From positions 22,637,913 to 22,701,912 of the forward strand of contig CM068547.1 in NCBI GenBank assembly GCA_035048495.1: a DNA stretch of 64,000 nucleotides. Reading direction: 5' to 3'. This DNA comes from Euptelea pleiosperma (Eukaryota; Streptophyta; Magnoliopsida; Ranunculales; Eupteleaceae). This document shows positions 8,620 to 18,006 of the stretch, in pieces. Positions within the stretch are counted from its first letter, which is position 1, and every line of letters begins with the position of its first letter. Made by a program: the position numbers and the translations under genes. Below the pieces are notes generated by a model. That model did no database searches. It was not told where the DNA came from and saw nothing but the letters and a program-made list of their open reading frames with translations.

Positions 8620-10601
8620 CTCCCACGTGCTATTTTTTTTAACGCATTCATCTCTTCATACATTGCTTCTTTCCACCTAGGATGCTTCAGAGCTTCTGTT
8701 ATAGATGAAGGAAGAGCAACAGAGGATAACGAGGTAACAAAGGATTTGTATGACGGAGATAGATTATCATACGAAACAAAATTAGCAATTGGATGTTGGG
8801 TACAAGATCTCTTCCCCTTCCTAAGAGCAATAGGAAGGTCAAAGCCACTATCACAAGAAGAAGGAACAAAGCTAGAAGTAGGGTTATCTAAATCCTCTGA
8901 GGATGACTGTTGGCCCTGGAGTTCAGTGGTAATCTGTTTCCCTGTCAGATGACGCCTTGAGTACACCTGCAGCTCCCCCTGCTTGTCAGTACCCCTATCA
9001 ATAGTGTCAATCATGGTCGGATTAGGACCATTGTCAAGAGCATCCATAGCCAATGGCAAAGAAACAGGATCAGATGAGACATGCCTTTCCTCACGACTAA
9101 GATGCCCCCCCTGAGGAAAGGCAGGAGTATCACCGGGAAAATAAGAGGCCGACTCCAAAAAGGTGACATCCATGGTGATGAACCGCTTACGAGAGGGGGG
9201 ATGGAAACATTTATAGCCTTTATGGGTCGAAGAGTAACCCAAAAAGACACACTTCAAGGATTTTGGATCCAACTTGGTGCGATTCGGACCAAGGATGTGA
9301 ACATAACAGATGCGGCCGAAGATCTTTGGGGAAACCAGAAAAGGAGGACTCTCAGGACGCAGCAAGTGGTACGGAGTACGAAACTGGAGAGAGCGAGATG
9401 GCATACGATTGATTAAGTGAGCGGCAAGGAGAACTGCATCAGACCAATATGTTTTAGGAATATGGTGCCACAACAGAAGGGCACGAGCCACTTCCAACAA
9501 GTGTCTATTTTTCCGCTCGGCAACGCCATTCTGTTGTGGAGTGAAGGCACATGAATTTTGATGTTCAATGCCATGTTTGGCCAAATACGTCTGCAGACCC
9601 CCATACATGTACTCTCCGCCTTGATCAGATCGAAGAGTTTTAATGCATGTTCCAAACTGAGTGAGAACCATTTTGTAAAACTGTTTGAAGATAGAGTAAA
9701 CCTCATCTTTTGACTTCATAACAAATATCCATGTGCAGCGAGAAAAATCATCTACAAAAGAAACAAAATATCGATAGCCAAAGAAGGAAATAGGGGATGG
9801 ACCCCAAACATCAGTATGAACAATGTCAAAAATAGATAAACTTTTATTACCACGAGGGGGAAAAGTCGTTCGACAATGCTTGAACAATGCACAGACCTCA
9901 CAATGAAGATCTAAAATGGACACCGACTTAAACAACTCAGGAAATAACATGCATAAATAAGGAAGGAAACATGACCTAAACGAGCATGCCAAGACATAAT
10001 ATGCTCTTTTGCTAAGACTACTAGACTGAAGGGCTGCAGAGGCTGTAGGAGTCGCATCCAAGAGATAGAGACCACCCACTTCACGTCCAGTGCCAATCAT
10101 CCTCCTCGTGGCCAAGTCTTGAAACACACAATGAGAAGGAAAAAAGGTTGCACAACAGTTAAGATTCTTCGTAAGAGAACTAACAGATAATAGGCTAGTG
10201 GCAAATTTGGGAACATGAAGAACTGAAGATAAAGATAAGCCAGAAGAGAGGGTGACACGACCTTTCCCCGAAACAGAGGAAAGAGTACCATCGGCAATGC
10301 GGACTTTATCCGCACCAGAACAAACGGAATATGAGGAAAAAGAGGATGACATACCGGTCATATGCTCTGAAGCCCCTGAATCAATGATCCAGGGTGAACT
10401 AGAAGTGGAAGCGGAAGCAGAGACAAGGTTGGCAGAGCTGATGATACCTGACTGTGCGAATGTAGAAGTGGCAGCAGGCCCATCCAGTTGGGCCATAAAG
10501 CGTCGCAAGTTCTCTATCTCATCTCTAGAGAAGGTTGCTGTGGAGGCAGAAGGTTGAGGCGCAGCAGTATAGGTGGGCGGAGACCCCGGTGTAGAATCCA
10601 T
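8613..10601 (-). CDS. Copia-2 protease and integrase polyprotein part
   Basis: An open frame of 662 codons. Near residue 70 the aspartic protease reads WIIDSGASEHMTG, with the catalytic DSG. The integrase core follows, with FDIVHTDVWGPSP, LRSDQGGEYM and NGVAERKNRHL supplying the D, D and E residues, and then the post-core GYSSTHKGYKCFHP. The pre-integrase zinc finger is abnormal. The WHARLGH motif is encoded at 9985-10010 but in another frame, so this open frame reads a scrambled stretch there; two compensating indels are implied. The second half of the finger (CEVCALFKHC) is intact. It ends by frameshift into IARGSW at the A-run. Confidence 0.92.
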   Translation of the reverse strand: MDSTPGSPPTYTAAPQPSASTATFSRDEIENLRRFMAQLDGPAATSTFAQSGIISSANLVSASASTSSSPWIIDSGASEHMTGMSSSFSSYSVCSGADKVRIADGTLSSVSGKGRVTLSSGLSLSSVLHVPKFATSLLSVSSLTKNLNCCATFFPSHCVFQDLATRRMIGTGREVGGLYLLDATPTASAALQSSSLSKRAYYVLACSFRSCFLPYLCMLFPELFKSVSILDLHCEVCALFKHCRTTFPPRGNKSLSIFDIVHTDVWGPSPISFFGYRYFVSFVDDFSRCTWIFVMKSKDEVYSIFKQFYKMVLTQFGTCIKTLRSDQGGEYMYGGLQTYLAKHGIEHQNSCAFTPQQNGVAERKNRHLLEVARALLLWHHIPKTYWSDAVLLAAHLINRMPSRSLQFRTPYHLLRPESPPFLVSPKIFGRICYVHILGPNRTKLDPKSLKCVFLGYSSTHKGYKCFHPPSRKRFITMDVTFLESASYFPGDTPAFPQGGHLSREERHVSSDPVSLPLAMDALDNGPNPTMIDTIDRGTDKQGELQVYSRRHLTGKQITTELQGQQSSSEDLDNPTSSFVPSSCDSGFDLPIALRKGKRSCTQHPIANFVSYDNLSPSYKSFVTSLSSVALPSSITEALKHPRWKEAMYEEMNALKKIARGSW

Positions 10602-11544
10602 AGTCGCACTGTGAGCAGTAGTAGGAGTCCCAGGTAGTTGTGGTGGTCGGCCATGAATATGGTAGCACCTATCCTTGCTGTGGCCTTTACAACCACACCC
10701 CTCACAAACATGTAAGCTTCAACACCGATCCCTAGTGTGGCCTTTCTTGCCACAATGAGCACAAGTAGGTGGAGGACCCCCTTTGGTGCCATCGTTGACG
10801 ACCGGGGTTTTAGACTTAGAAGGCTTGGAAGCAAGCGGGAAGGCAGCCAAGGCGGACTTTTCATGAACAGGAGAAGGAGACATTATATCTCTGCGGGGCT
10901 GTCATCACTCTGAACATATGCATATACCTGATTGAGGGATGGCAAGGTGTCTTTACTGAGTAACTGAACACGGGCTAACTCAAAATCGGCATTCAGGCCA
11001 ACAAGGAACTCATATGTACAGTTTTGTTCAACCAACTTCCGATACTGTAAACCATCCTCTGGGCACTTAGGGGTAAAGACCTGATAATAATCAAGTTCTT
11101 CCCACATACCACAGAGCCTAGCAAAATAATCCGCCAAGGGCAAATCCCCTTGACGAAAAGTGGCAATGCTCTGGCGTAACTGATACACACGGCGACATTC
11201 TACTGCTGTGAATAAGTCTGGGCTACTGCATCCCAGATCTCCTTGGCCGTGGAAAAAAACATGAATCCTCTGCTAATGTGGGACTCCATAGAATTGAGTA
11301 GCCATAACATAACCGCTAGATTACCTGTCTCCCATTGTTCAAATGTAGGATCGGTCTCGGCGAGTTCTTGTAATCGCCCAGTAATGTACCATTGTTTCCC
11401 CCGTCCACCAATAAACATTTTTGCAGCTCTAGAACACTCCAAATAATTTTTTCCAACCAGCTTGGTAGTGGTGATCTGCAAACTAGGGTTTTCAAACGAC
11501 ATTGGGGCTGACCCCGGAGGACGCATCTGACTTGCCCGACTCAT
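10602..11544 (-). pseudogene. Copia-2 gag with two zinc knuckles
   Basis: Gag starts at an ATG at 11544 (MSRASQMRPPG) and has the plant Copia gag motifs SFENPSLQITTTKLVGKNYL and WLLNSMESHIS (UBN2-type capsid domain). A TAG stop replaces a glutamine codon near 11200 and a frameshift follows. The frame resumes at 10883-11188 (YQLRQSIATFRQGDLPLADY). Two nucleocapsid CCHC knuckles are visible in other frames: CAHCGKKGHTRDRC at about 10733-10775 and CEGCGCKGHSKDRC at about 10660-10705. Gag packages element RNA; this copy cannot make it as one chain. Confidence 0.88.
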
Positions 11545-12267
11545 TCAAAGTCGACATTACCGCTCCAAAAGAACAACCAGCAGTAACAAAAACGCAATAA
11601 ACCACAACTAACCAAAAAAAATAACTTAGGAACCAACCTGAAGGCACTTAAAGGAGAGAAAAGGCCTGTTGAAGCAAACAACACCTTCTAAGAAGTCACG
11701 GAGCAAGGGGAACACCATGCAGCACCTAAACAACACTCAAACATCACCAAAGAGACCATAGAAGACATTCTTTGAGGATCCATGAGGTAGGGTAGTGCAT
11801 GGACAGCACTCCTTGCCCAATAAAAGCTGCCGGTGGTACTATGTGGGGGGAAAAATCAACCCACACCTCAATACTTGATGGATCTAAGAGATCTACTTAT
11901 GGATCTGTAGAGGGGATAGGGGGGGACCAAAACGAAGCAACAATCCCCAGAAAAAGTTGCCAGATGGCTCCACAATCATCCGAGAAGAAAAAACCAGTTT
12001 TTTCGATTTTTTTCGAATATCAGCCCAAAGACATCGAACTAGGGCTTAGAAAATTCTCCAAAAATCACTAAAAATCGTGATTAATCAAGATCTACCAGGG
12101 GGGTAGAGTTTCAGGTCTCCATGAGCACCCTATCCATACGGCTGATGACGTCAGCCGTACGGCTGGATGATGTCAGCGATGGCAGCAGCAGTCTCAAGGG
12201 TGCTAGGGTTCCTCCACGGTGTGTACGATCTTCCGAGTATGTCTTGATATGGATCCGACAATGATCT
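11545..12267 (-). other. Copia-2 untranslated leader
   Basis: About 720 bp between the primer-binding site and the gag ATG. No open frame or domain is recognised. Long leaders of this kind also occur in the other Copia elements of this window. Confidence 0.7.
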
Positions 12268-12279
12268 GCTCTGATACCA
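12268..12279 (-). other. Copia-2 primer-binding site
   Basis: Minus-strand TGGTATCAGAGC is complementary to the 3' end of initiator methionine tRNA, the common primer of plant Copia elements. It directly abuts the LTR end CAACT with no spacer. Confidence 0.88.
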
Positions 12280-12470
12280 AGTTGAAATCAAGTCCTGTAC
12301 TGTAGAGGGAAAGAGGAAAGAGAAGAGAGAAGAGAGGGGTTATGTGTGTTAACCCTACACACACCCCAATGAATCTTATTTATATTAATAAGTGTGGGCC
12401 CTTACATAAGTAAGAAAATAAAACCATAAAGACACTAAACAATCTATAATAATAGAGAGGTCCTTCAACA
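12280..12470 (-). repeat. Copia-2 5' LTR
   Basis: 191 bp; minus strand TGTTGAAGG...GATTTCAACT. It is almost identical to 6981-7169. The flanking AGAAT at 12471-12475 is the target duplication. Confidence 0.92.
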
Positions 12471-12475
12471 AGAAT

Positions 12476-13198
12476 AACTGAGAAAGACACACTTGAGTGC
12501 TTTGGGATCTAGTTTGGTGCGATGAGGACCCAGGATATGTACATAGTATACACACCTAAAGATGCGAGGAACAGAAGAAAAAAAATAGAAGCAGGAGAAA
12601 GAACTCGAATAGGAGATTTAAAGTTGAGAACACGAGAAGGCATCCTGTTTGTCAAGTAGGCAACCGTCAACACAGCATCTGACCAATAGGTCTTGGGGAC
12701 ATGAGAGCCAATCAAAAGAGATCGAGCTACCTCAGTCAAGTGTCTCATTTTTCTCTCAGCTACACCATTCTGTTGAGGGGTGTAGCTGCAAGAATTTTGA
12801 TGACAAATCCCATGGTCAAAAAGGTAGTGTTGAAGACCCCCAAACATATATTCTCCACCCTGGTCAGTACGAAGGACCTTGATAGAGACACCATACTGGG
12901 TTTGGATCATCTTATGAAAACCCTGAAAGATGGAATGAACTTCATCTTTGGTTTTCATGAGATAAATCCATGTACACCGAGTGTGATCATTAACAAATGA
13001 AATAAAGTAGCGGAAGCCAAACAAAGAAGTAGTGGGGGAAGGACCCCATACATCAGAATGCACAATATCAAAACAAGTAGAACTTCTATTACCTCTGGAG
13101 GGATAAGTGGATCTACAATGCTTAGAGAGCTCACAGGTCTCACAGTGTAAAGCAGAAAAAGAAACAGATGTAAACAAACTAGGAAATAAAAGCTTTAA
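12476..13198 (-). pseudogene. Copia-1 integrase core
   Basis: The minus-strand frame at 12509-13177 carries LHCETCELSKHC (second half of the zinc finger) and the catalytic motifs FDIVHSDVWGPSP, VLRTDQGGEYM and NGVAERKMRHL, so D, D and E are present. Near 12500-12540 is the post-core block KLDPKALKCVF, interrupted at 12475 by Copia-2. A TAG at 13202-13204 replaces a sense codon between the two halves of the zinc finger, so the integrase is cut from the protease part. Confidence 0.9.
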
Positions 13199-14187
13199 AT
13201 ACTAAAAAGAGACATGCCCCAGTCGGGCATGCCAGTTCAAGACAACATCTATCCTACTACTACTACTAGTAGAAGACTGTAGTGCTGTGAGCTCTGAAAA
13301 GTGTCCATTCAGAAGGTAGAGGCCATTAGCTTCATTTCCAGTGCCAATTGTCCTCGTCTCTAGGTCCTGAAAGACACAAGAAGTAAGGGAAAAAGTGACA
13401 CTATAGTTTAGGGTTTTAACATGGTTTAAAATTTCGGAATGTTTCAAAATGTTTCGTATGTTTCGTTTCGTTTCGTAAGGAAACCGAAACGAAACATTGA
13501 AGTTTCGTACGTTTCGTTTCGTTTCGTAATGTTTCGGTTTGTTTCGCCGAGACAATCCGATACAATCCAAAAAAATAAAAAAAAATAAAAAATATAATTT
13601 AATGATTTTGAATAATATTTCGTAATGTTTCGGAATGTTTCGTAATGTTTCGTAATATTTCGTAATATTTCGTAAATGTTTCGTAATGTTTTGGAAATAT
13701 TTCGAAAATTTCATTTTTTCAATGTTTCGTGAAGTTTCAGAGTTTGTCTCGGTTTTTCACTTGACCGAGACATTCCTTCGAAACGAAATTTTAAACATTG
13801 GGTTTTAGTCAAAGCACTAACAGAAAGTAGGTTAGACGTAAATCTGGGAATATGCAAAATAGATGTAAGAAGCAATTGGGGAGAGGGAAGGATGTTCCAT
13901 TTCCCAGACACAGAAGATAAGGTGCCATCAGCTGTTCTCACCTTGTCTCGACCAGAACAGATAGAATAACTGGAAAATAAAGAAGACAAGCCCGTCATGT
14001 GTTCCGAAGCCCCTGAATCGATAATCCAAGTGGGGCTGGATGATGGGAGAGACACATGATGAGCAGCTCTAGTGTTACCTGACTGGGCGAAGGAGGTGGA
14101 TGACATGGCAGAAGGACCATCAAGCTGTTGAAGCAGTCGTCGAAGGCCGGCATTCTCTGTGGCTGAAAAACCACTAGGAGGTGCCAA
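13199..14187 (-). pseudogene. Copia-1 protease and pre-integrase region, split by a MITE
   Basis: 13711-14187 contains LQQLDGPSAMSSTSFAQSG, then the aspartic protease motif WIIDSGASEHMTG and HIPRFTSNLLSVSALTKT. The frame is then broken by the 381-bp MITE at 13419-13799 and continues at 13202-13410 with CVFQDLETRTIGTG and LNWHARLGHVSF (first half of the integrase zinc finger). The open frame that crosses the MITE encodes repeats of KHYET-type residues, an artefact of translating it. Confidence 0.88.
13419..13799. mobile_element. 381-bp hAT-type MITE rich in GTTTCG
   Basis: Flanked by the 8-bp direct repeat GGGTTTTA (13411-13418 and 13800-13807). Its inverted ends are ACATGGTTTAAAATTTCG on the left and, reverse complemented, AATGTTTAAAATTTCG on the right. 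The interior is packed with GTTTCG and ATTTCGTAAT motifs, many near the ends, as expected for transposase-binding subterminal repeats. The 8-bp duplication indicates a hAT transposase. It is inserted in the Copia-1 protease-integrase linker. Confidence 0.82.
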
Positions 14188-15251
14188 AGGAGACTCGCCA
14201 GAGACTGTCCCGGAGTGGGAATAGAAGAGTTCACACTGGCTATATGAGCACTAAATGAGATTGGCTGGCTAGGACGCCCATGTAGCTTCCAACACTTGGG
14301 ATGCACATGCCCTAACTTGCCGTAGAAATCACACTTATGCCTCTCTCTAGTCAGAGACTTCCCAAAAGGTCTAGTAGGAGCATAAGATTGGAGCTGAGAT
14401 AGTCTGATAAGATAGACACCTCGAAGGATGCTGTAACTGCTGAGGCTGATAAGCAGGAAAAGCTACTAACGCTAATCGCTCTGGAAGGGGATGCTCACTC
14501 TGAAGAGAGATCCGCCTACTCTCCTCACTCTGAAGATAGGCATATACCTCACTGAAGAGGGGAAGATCCATCCTACTACTCAAGATCTGAACACGGGCAA
14601 GCTCATAAGACGGATTGAGCCCAGCAAGGAAATCAAAGATCCGGCCCTTCTCTATATATCGACGAAAGGGAGCAATCTCTGATGGGTTGAGAGGCTGATA
14701 AGAGTAATAATGATCAAGCTCCTGCCACAAGGTACGAAGAACAGTGTAGTACGGAGAGAGAGACTTCTCCTCCTGCCAAAAGTGGGAGATAGTCTGTCGC
14801 AGCTGAAATGACCGTCCTGTGTTCTGCTGCTGTGAGTAAGTCTTTTCAGTGATCTCCCAGACCTCTTGCGTTGTGCGCATAAATAAGAAACTCTCACTAA
14901 TATCGTGCTCCATAGAGTTGAAGAGCCATGACATGACAGTAAGATCATCTGTCTGCCACTGTCGATAAGATGGATCGGTCTTGGGAGGCTCAACTGTATC
15001 CCCCGTAGTGTGACCCAACTTCCCACGACCTCCAATAAACAACCATGCTGCCTGAGCCCAGTGCAAATAGTTCTTGCCGTCTAGCTTCACTAATGTGATC
15101 TGTAAGCTAGGGTTCTCATAGGCTAAGTGATGCACCATAGGCCTTCAATACCAGTGGAGGGAACATCCGTGCTCACATCTGACCCTGAAGGAGAAGGCAA
15201 GGAAGGCGAAGTGACCAAAGGCGTGACCACAGGAGGTGGAGGATTTGCCAT
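14188..15251 (-). pseudogene. Copia-1 gag
   Basis: The probable start ATG is at 15251, opening with MANPPPP as in Copia-4. A frameshift follows near 15140. The main open part (14371-15138) carries LAYENPSLQITLVKLDGKNY, WAQAAWLFIGGRGKLGHTTG, WLFNSMEHDIS and FLAGLNPSYELARVQIL, the UBN2-type gag of this family. At about 14285-14345 the nucleocapsid knuckle reads CDFYGKLGHVHPKC, with the second cysteine of the CCHC motif changed to tyrosine. The gag C-terminus is in yet another frame. Confidence 0.88.
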
Positions 15252-16044
15252 GAAGAACTATGGCCAACGAGACGATATCGGAGTATCAAAGAGTCACAAA
15301 TAATCACTCGAAGCCCAGAATAAGGCTAAAGAACCATACTACAGAGCAAAAGAACATCAAAGCAAGGCATATAGGGCCCACAATCGTCTGAATAGGTCCT
15401 AATAGGCGTTTTAGGACTTAATAATCCTCCCAAGTAATCAAGAACAAGACTAAAAGAAGAATTGGAACCAATTAACACCCATACGAACCCCGAAAGTAGG
15501 ATATTAGGAACCAGATGAAGGAGGGAAGCAATAGGCAAGAGTAATGAAGCTTCATGGGACTATCAAACCACTGAGGATGAGGTTTAGAGTCCTTTTGGAG
15601 GATTTTTTAGGTCAGCCGATGGTCATAGAAACCCAAAAAGTCGTCGGCGGTAAGTACAGTGGAGAGAAAAGGTTCCACAACCTTCAATTCTTAGTGGATC
15701 TACTCGAGTAGACTATCCACATGTAGAGGAGATTCGGGGGGACTAGATCGATGCAACAAACCCCCCAAAAAAGTTCATATAAGGTGCGAGAATCGAGCTG
15801 GTTTAGAATTTGAATTTTTTCAAAAAAACACGAAGAATGCCCAAAAAACTCCTCAAATGGATTCCAAAAATCCTCAAAAAATAGGAAAAAAAACCCTCTA
15901 TCGAATGGTGAAGGTTTCAACAAACCTCGATTTCCGTGTTCATGGAGCTAATGACGTCATCCATACAGTCAGATGACGTCAGCAGTCGTTAGATTGCTTC
16001 TGATTTGTCACCAAAAAACCTCCGGTAAGCCTCGACGGCAGATG
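15252..16044 (-). other. Copia-1 untranslated leader
   Basis: About 790 bp between the primer-binding site and gag. Only short chance frames are present. It includes a G-rich/A-rich tract near 15735-15900 and no identifiable motif. Confidence 0.7.
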
Positions 16045-16056
16045 GCTCTGATACCA
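16045..16056 (-). other. Copia-1 primer-binding site
   Basis: Minus-strand TGGTATCAGAGC, matching the 3' end of initiator Met tRNA, with no gap from the LTR end CAACT. Confidence 0.88.
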
Positions 16057-16261
16057 AGTTGAATTGAAGAATTAAGGTTAGGGTTAGGTTTCTAGAGAAG
16101 AGAGAGGAGAAAGGATGTCTATTGTGCTTAGGTCACAATGACTCCATAAATCTTATTTATGTAAAAGAAGTTACAGAAAGGACAAGTATACCCCTTGTGG
16201 GGGGTATTTACATAACTACCCCTATTACGTGAAAATACGTATTTCTACGTATCTGATAACA
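16057..16261 (-). repeat. Copia-1 5' LTR
   Basis: 205 bp, partner of 4730-4936, with TG...CT ends. The target duplication GAAAG follows at 16262-16266. LINE-B resumes immediately after it. Confidence 0.92.
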
Positions 16262-16266
16262 GAAAG

Positions 16267-16622
16267 GTTAAGTCTATGCTCTGACACTTCTTAAAAAATG
16301 GGTATGCACAATGAATTGGTGAATAAGCTTTGAAGAGAAATTGTCATCCGCAAATTGAAGGTGGTGAATAGAGGGATGTCTAAGGGAAACCTTAAAAGCC
16401 CTCAATCAAGCTGACTTGCTCCACAATCCAAACTATAAATTAGTCTACTCAATGCTTCCATAGCAAAAATGAATAGGAAAGGGGAGATTGGCACAAGCCT
16501 CTAGGATTTCCAAAGAAACCAATAGAAGCACCATTTACAAGAATCAAGAACGAAGCTGTGGATGTGGATATGCAAAATACCAATCCATCTCCTCCATTTA
16601 TGGTTGAATCCCATTATTATTT
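16267..16622 (-). pseudogene. LINE-B 5' part: RT palm motifs
   Basis: On the minus strand the segment encodes, with frame changes, GFNHKWRRWI, a CISTS-like block, ASIGFFGN, SPFLFIFAMEALSRLI and then HLQFADDNF, the FADD catalytic box. These motifs precede, in LINE order, the RT C-terminus found at 3430-4724, so the two pieces are one element split by Copia-1. The LINE is 5'-truncated near or just beyond the hAT insertion that starts at 16632. Confidence 0.82.
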
Positions 16623-16631
16623 GCTTTCAAC

Positions 16632-17529
16632 CAAGGTAGTTAAAGGCGCAAGGCGCACTTAAGGCGCTAGGACCTCTAGCGCCAGAGGCGCTAGGACCTC
16701 TAGCGCCAGAGGCGCAAGGCGAGGCGCGCGCCTGATTGAAGCGAGGCGCAATATTAAAAGAAGTATAAAAAAATAAAGAAAACTAACATCATAAAATAAC
16801 AAAATAAGTAATCATTTGGCCATAAAATATAAAGGATAGCAAATATCGAGAATCTCAAGTAACCCAAAAGCAGTTCTAGTTAATATTGTCATTATCTAAT
16901 ACAAAACAAGTAATCAAAAAACCATAAAACATAAAAGATAGCAAATGTTCAAAATTTCAAATAGCTCACAATTAGTTCTAGTTAACATTACTATCATTTA
17001 AAATATAATCATTAGCTTCATCCCATCATCATCAGATGTGTTAGCATCTTCAATATATTCTTCTTTTGTCTCTCCGAATTGGCCTCTTCCTCTTCCAACT
17101 CCCTTATTAAAGCCCTTGCTCTTACTCTTGACCTTGATCGTGATCTAGTATTGGATGTTGATTCACCAACTCTAGCAACTCTCGCAACAACACTCCATGT
17201 CAAGCTATTATCCTCAAACACCAATTCATTTTCTGCTACTCCACCATCTGTTTCCATCTCCCCAAGTAGTTATTCATTGCTTTCATCAATGTCTTTCAAT
17301 GAGATAGGTTCAATTGTATCTCTCCTATCATACCGATGTTTAATATAATAGGCCAAAGAACAAAATTTTTACAAAAAAACATGTATTTTAGTGAGGCACG
17401 CGCTTGGAGCCTGGTTTGAGGCGCGCGCCTTGAGCATAAAGTGCGCACCTTACTAAACTCGCCTCACCTTGACCCTTCTAAGGCGCTTTAGGTGTGCCTG
17501 GAGCCTGAGGTGCGCGCCTTGACTACAGA
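16632..17529. mobile_element. Non-autonomous hAT relic with AGGCGC subterminal repeats
   Basis: An 898-bp element flanked by the direct repeat GCTTTCAAC (16623-16631 and 17530-17538), which contains an 8-bp hAT-type duplication. The ends are imperfect inverted repeats: GTAGTTAAAGGCGC on the left and GTAGTCAAGGCGCGC as the reverse complement on the right. Both ends are dense in AGGCGC/GCGCCT units. The interior is AT-rich except for 17018-17257 (minus strand), whose LTWSVVARVARVGES and SRSRSRVRAR text resembles the C-terminal tail of plant hAT transposases. A MULE (9-bp duplication) is the alternative. Confidence 0.7.
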
Positions 17530-17538
17530 GCTTTCAAC

Positions 17539-17745
17539 TGGTTTTCGAGGCAATTGTTGAATATTTCACCAGTTAAAATAAAAGTAAAAAAAAATTAAAT
17601 CATATTCGAGGACTATGCTTGAATAATATCAGCTAGTAGGGTAATTAACCCATAGATGTACATTTATATTGTCACCCATAGCCTAATATAGGTTTACATG
17701 AATAAAAAACACAATTGGTATCATGGCTTCATAAGTTCATATCTT
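17539..17745. other. Intronic spacer
   Basis: AT-rich, with no recognisable element end or exon. A few LINE-B bases may remain at its left edge. Confidence 0.35.
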
Positions 17746-17750
17746 AAAGG

Positions 17751-18001
17751 TGTAAAACAACCATTTACCCCAAAAGATCGGCCTGTGGGGGAAAGCCGAA
17801 GCAACTATGTATATCAACAGGTCGTCGGGCCAACACAACACGTGCACAGGAACACACTATCCGCTAACACGCCCCCTCAGCAGGAATACACTCTGCTGGA
17901 GACTCGAACCCATGACCTCCCAGGCCACGAGGCTCTGATACTAAAGATCGACCTGTTGGGGAAAGGTGAAACAACTATGTATATCAAACTATCCGCTAAC
18001 A
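17751..18001 (-). mobile_element. TRIM-2, terminal-repeat retrotransposon in miniature
   Basis: A 251-bp element on the minus strand, flanked by AAAGG (17746-17750 and 18002-18006). It has TG...CA ends: TGTTAGCGGATAG at the start and GGTTGTTTTACA at the end. A shortened 5' LTR is followed by TAGTATCAGAGCC, close to the Met-tRNA primer site TGGTATCAGAGC. After a short internal part comes the purine tract GCTGAGGGGGCG, directly before the second TGTTAGCGG (the 3' LTR, about 17751-17876). There is no coding capacity. The internal GGGTTCGAGTC resembles a tRNA B box, but the LTR-like layout fits a TRIM better than a SINE. Confidence 0.78.
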
Positions 18002-18006
18002 AAAGG

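Larger units (their letters stand above)
6981..12470 (-). mobile_element. Copia-2, nearly intact Ty1/Copia retrotransposon
   Basis: A 5490-bp Copia on the minus strand. Its LTRs are at 6981-7169 and 12280-12470 and the 5-bp target duplication is AGAAT (6976-6980 and 12471-12475). The LTRs differ by only two substitutions and one 2-bp indel by eye, so it is young. It sits in the Copia-1 integrase/RT boundary; the Copia-1 frame continues exactly across the duplication. It is a different family from Copia-1, -3 and -4 (other LTR sequence, two zinc knuckles in gag). Long open reading frames remain, but a stop and frameshift in gag, a 1-base loss before RT and a scrambled integrase zinc finger make autonomy unlikely. 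Confidence 0.95.
4730..16261 (-). mobile_element. Copia-1, Ty1/Copia retrotransposon (host of Copia-2 and a MITE)
   Basis: A full-length Copia on the minus strand with LTRs at 4730-4936 and 16057-16261 and the 5-bp target duplication GAAAG (4725-4729 and 16262-16266). In element order it holds LTR, primer-binding site, leader, gag, protease, integrase, RT, RNase H, polypurine tract and LTR. Copia-2 (6981-12470) is inserted near the end of the integrase and a 381-bp MITE (13419-13799) near the end of the protease. Without them the element is about 5.7 kb. The LTRs differ at about a dozen positions plus small indels by eye. Stops and frameshifts make it defective. It sits in LINE-B. Confidence 0.95.

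Noticed and set aside
13202..13714. 170-codon frame with repeated KHYET-like residues
   Set aside because: It is translation of the GTTTCG-rich MITE; the real Copia-1 frame is on both sides of it.
17860..17945. tRNA gene or tRNA-derived SINE
   Set aside because: A B-box-like GGGTTCGAGTC is present, but no cloverleaf is seen and LTR-like terminal repeats, a purine tract and a primer site fit a TRIM better.
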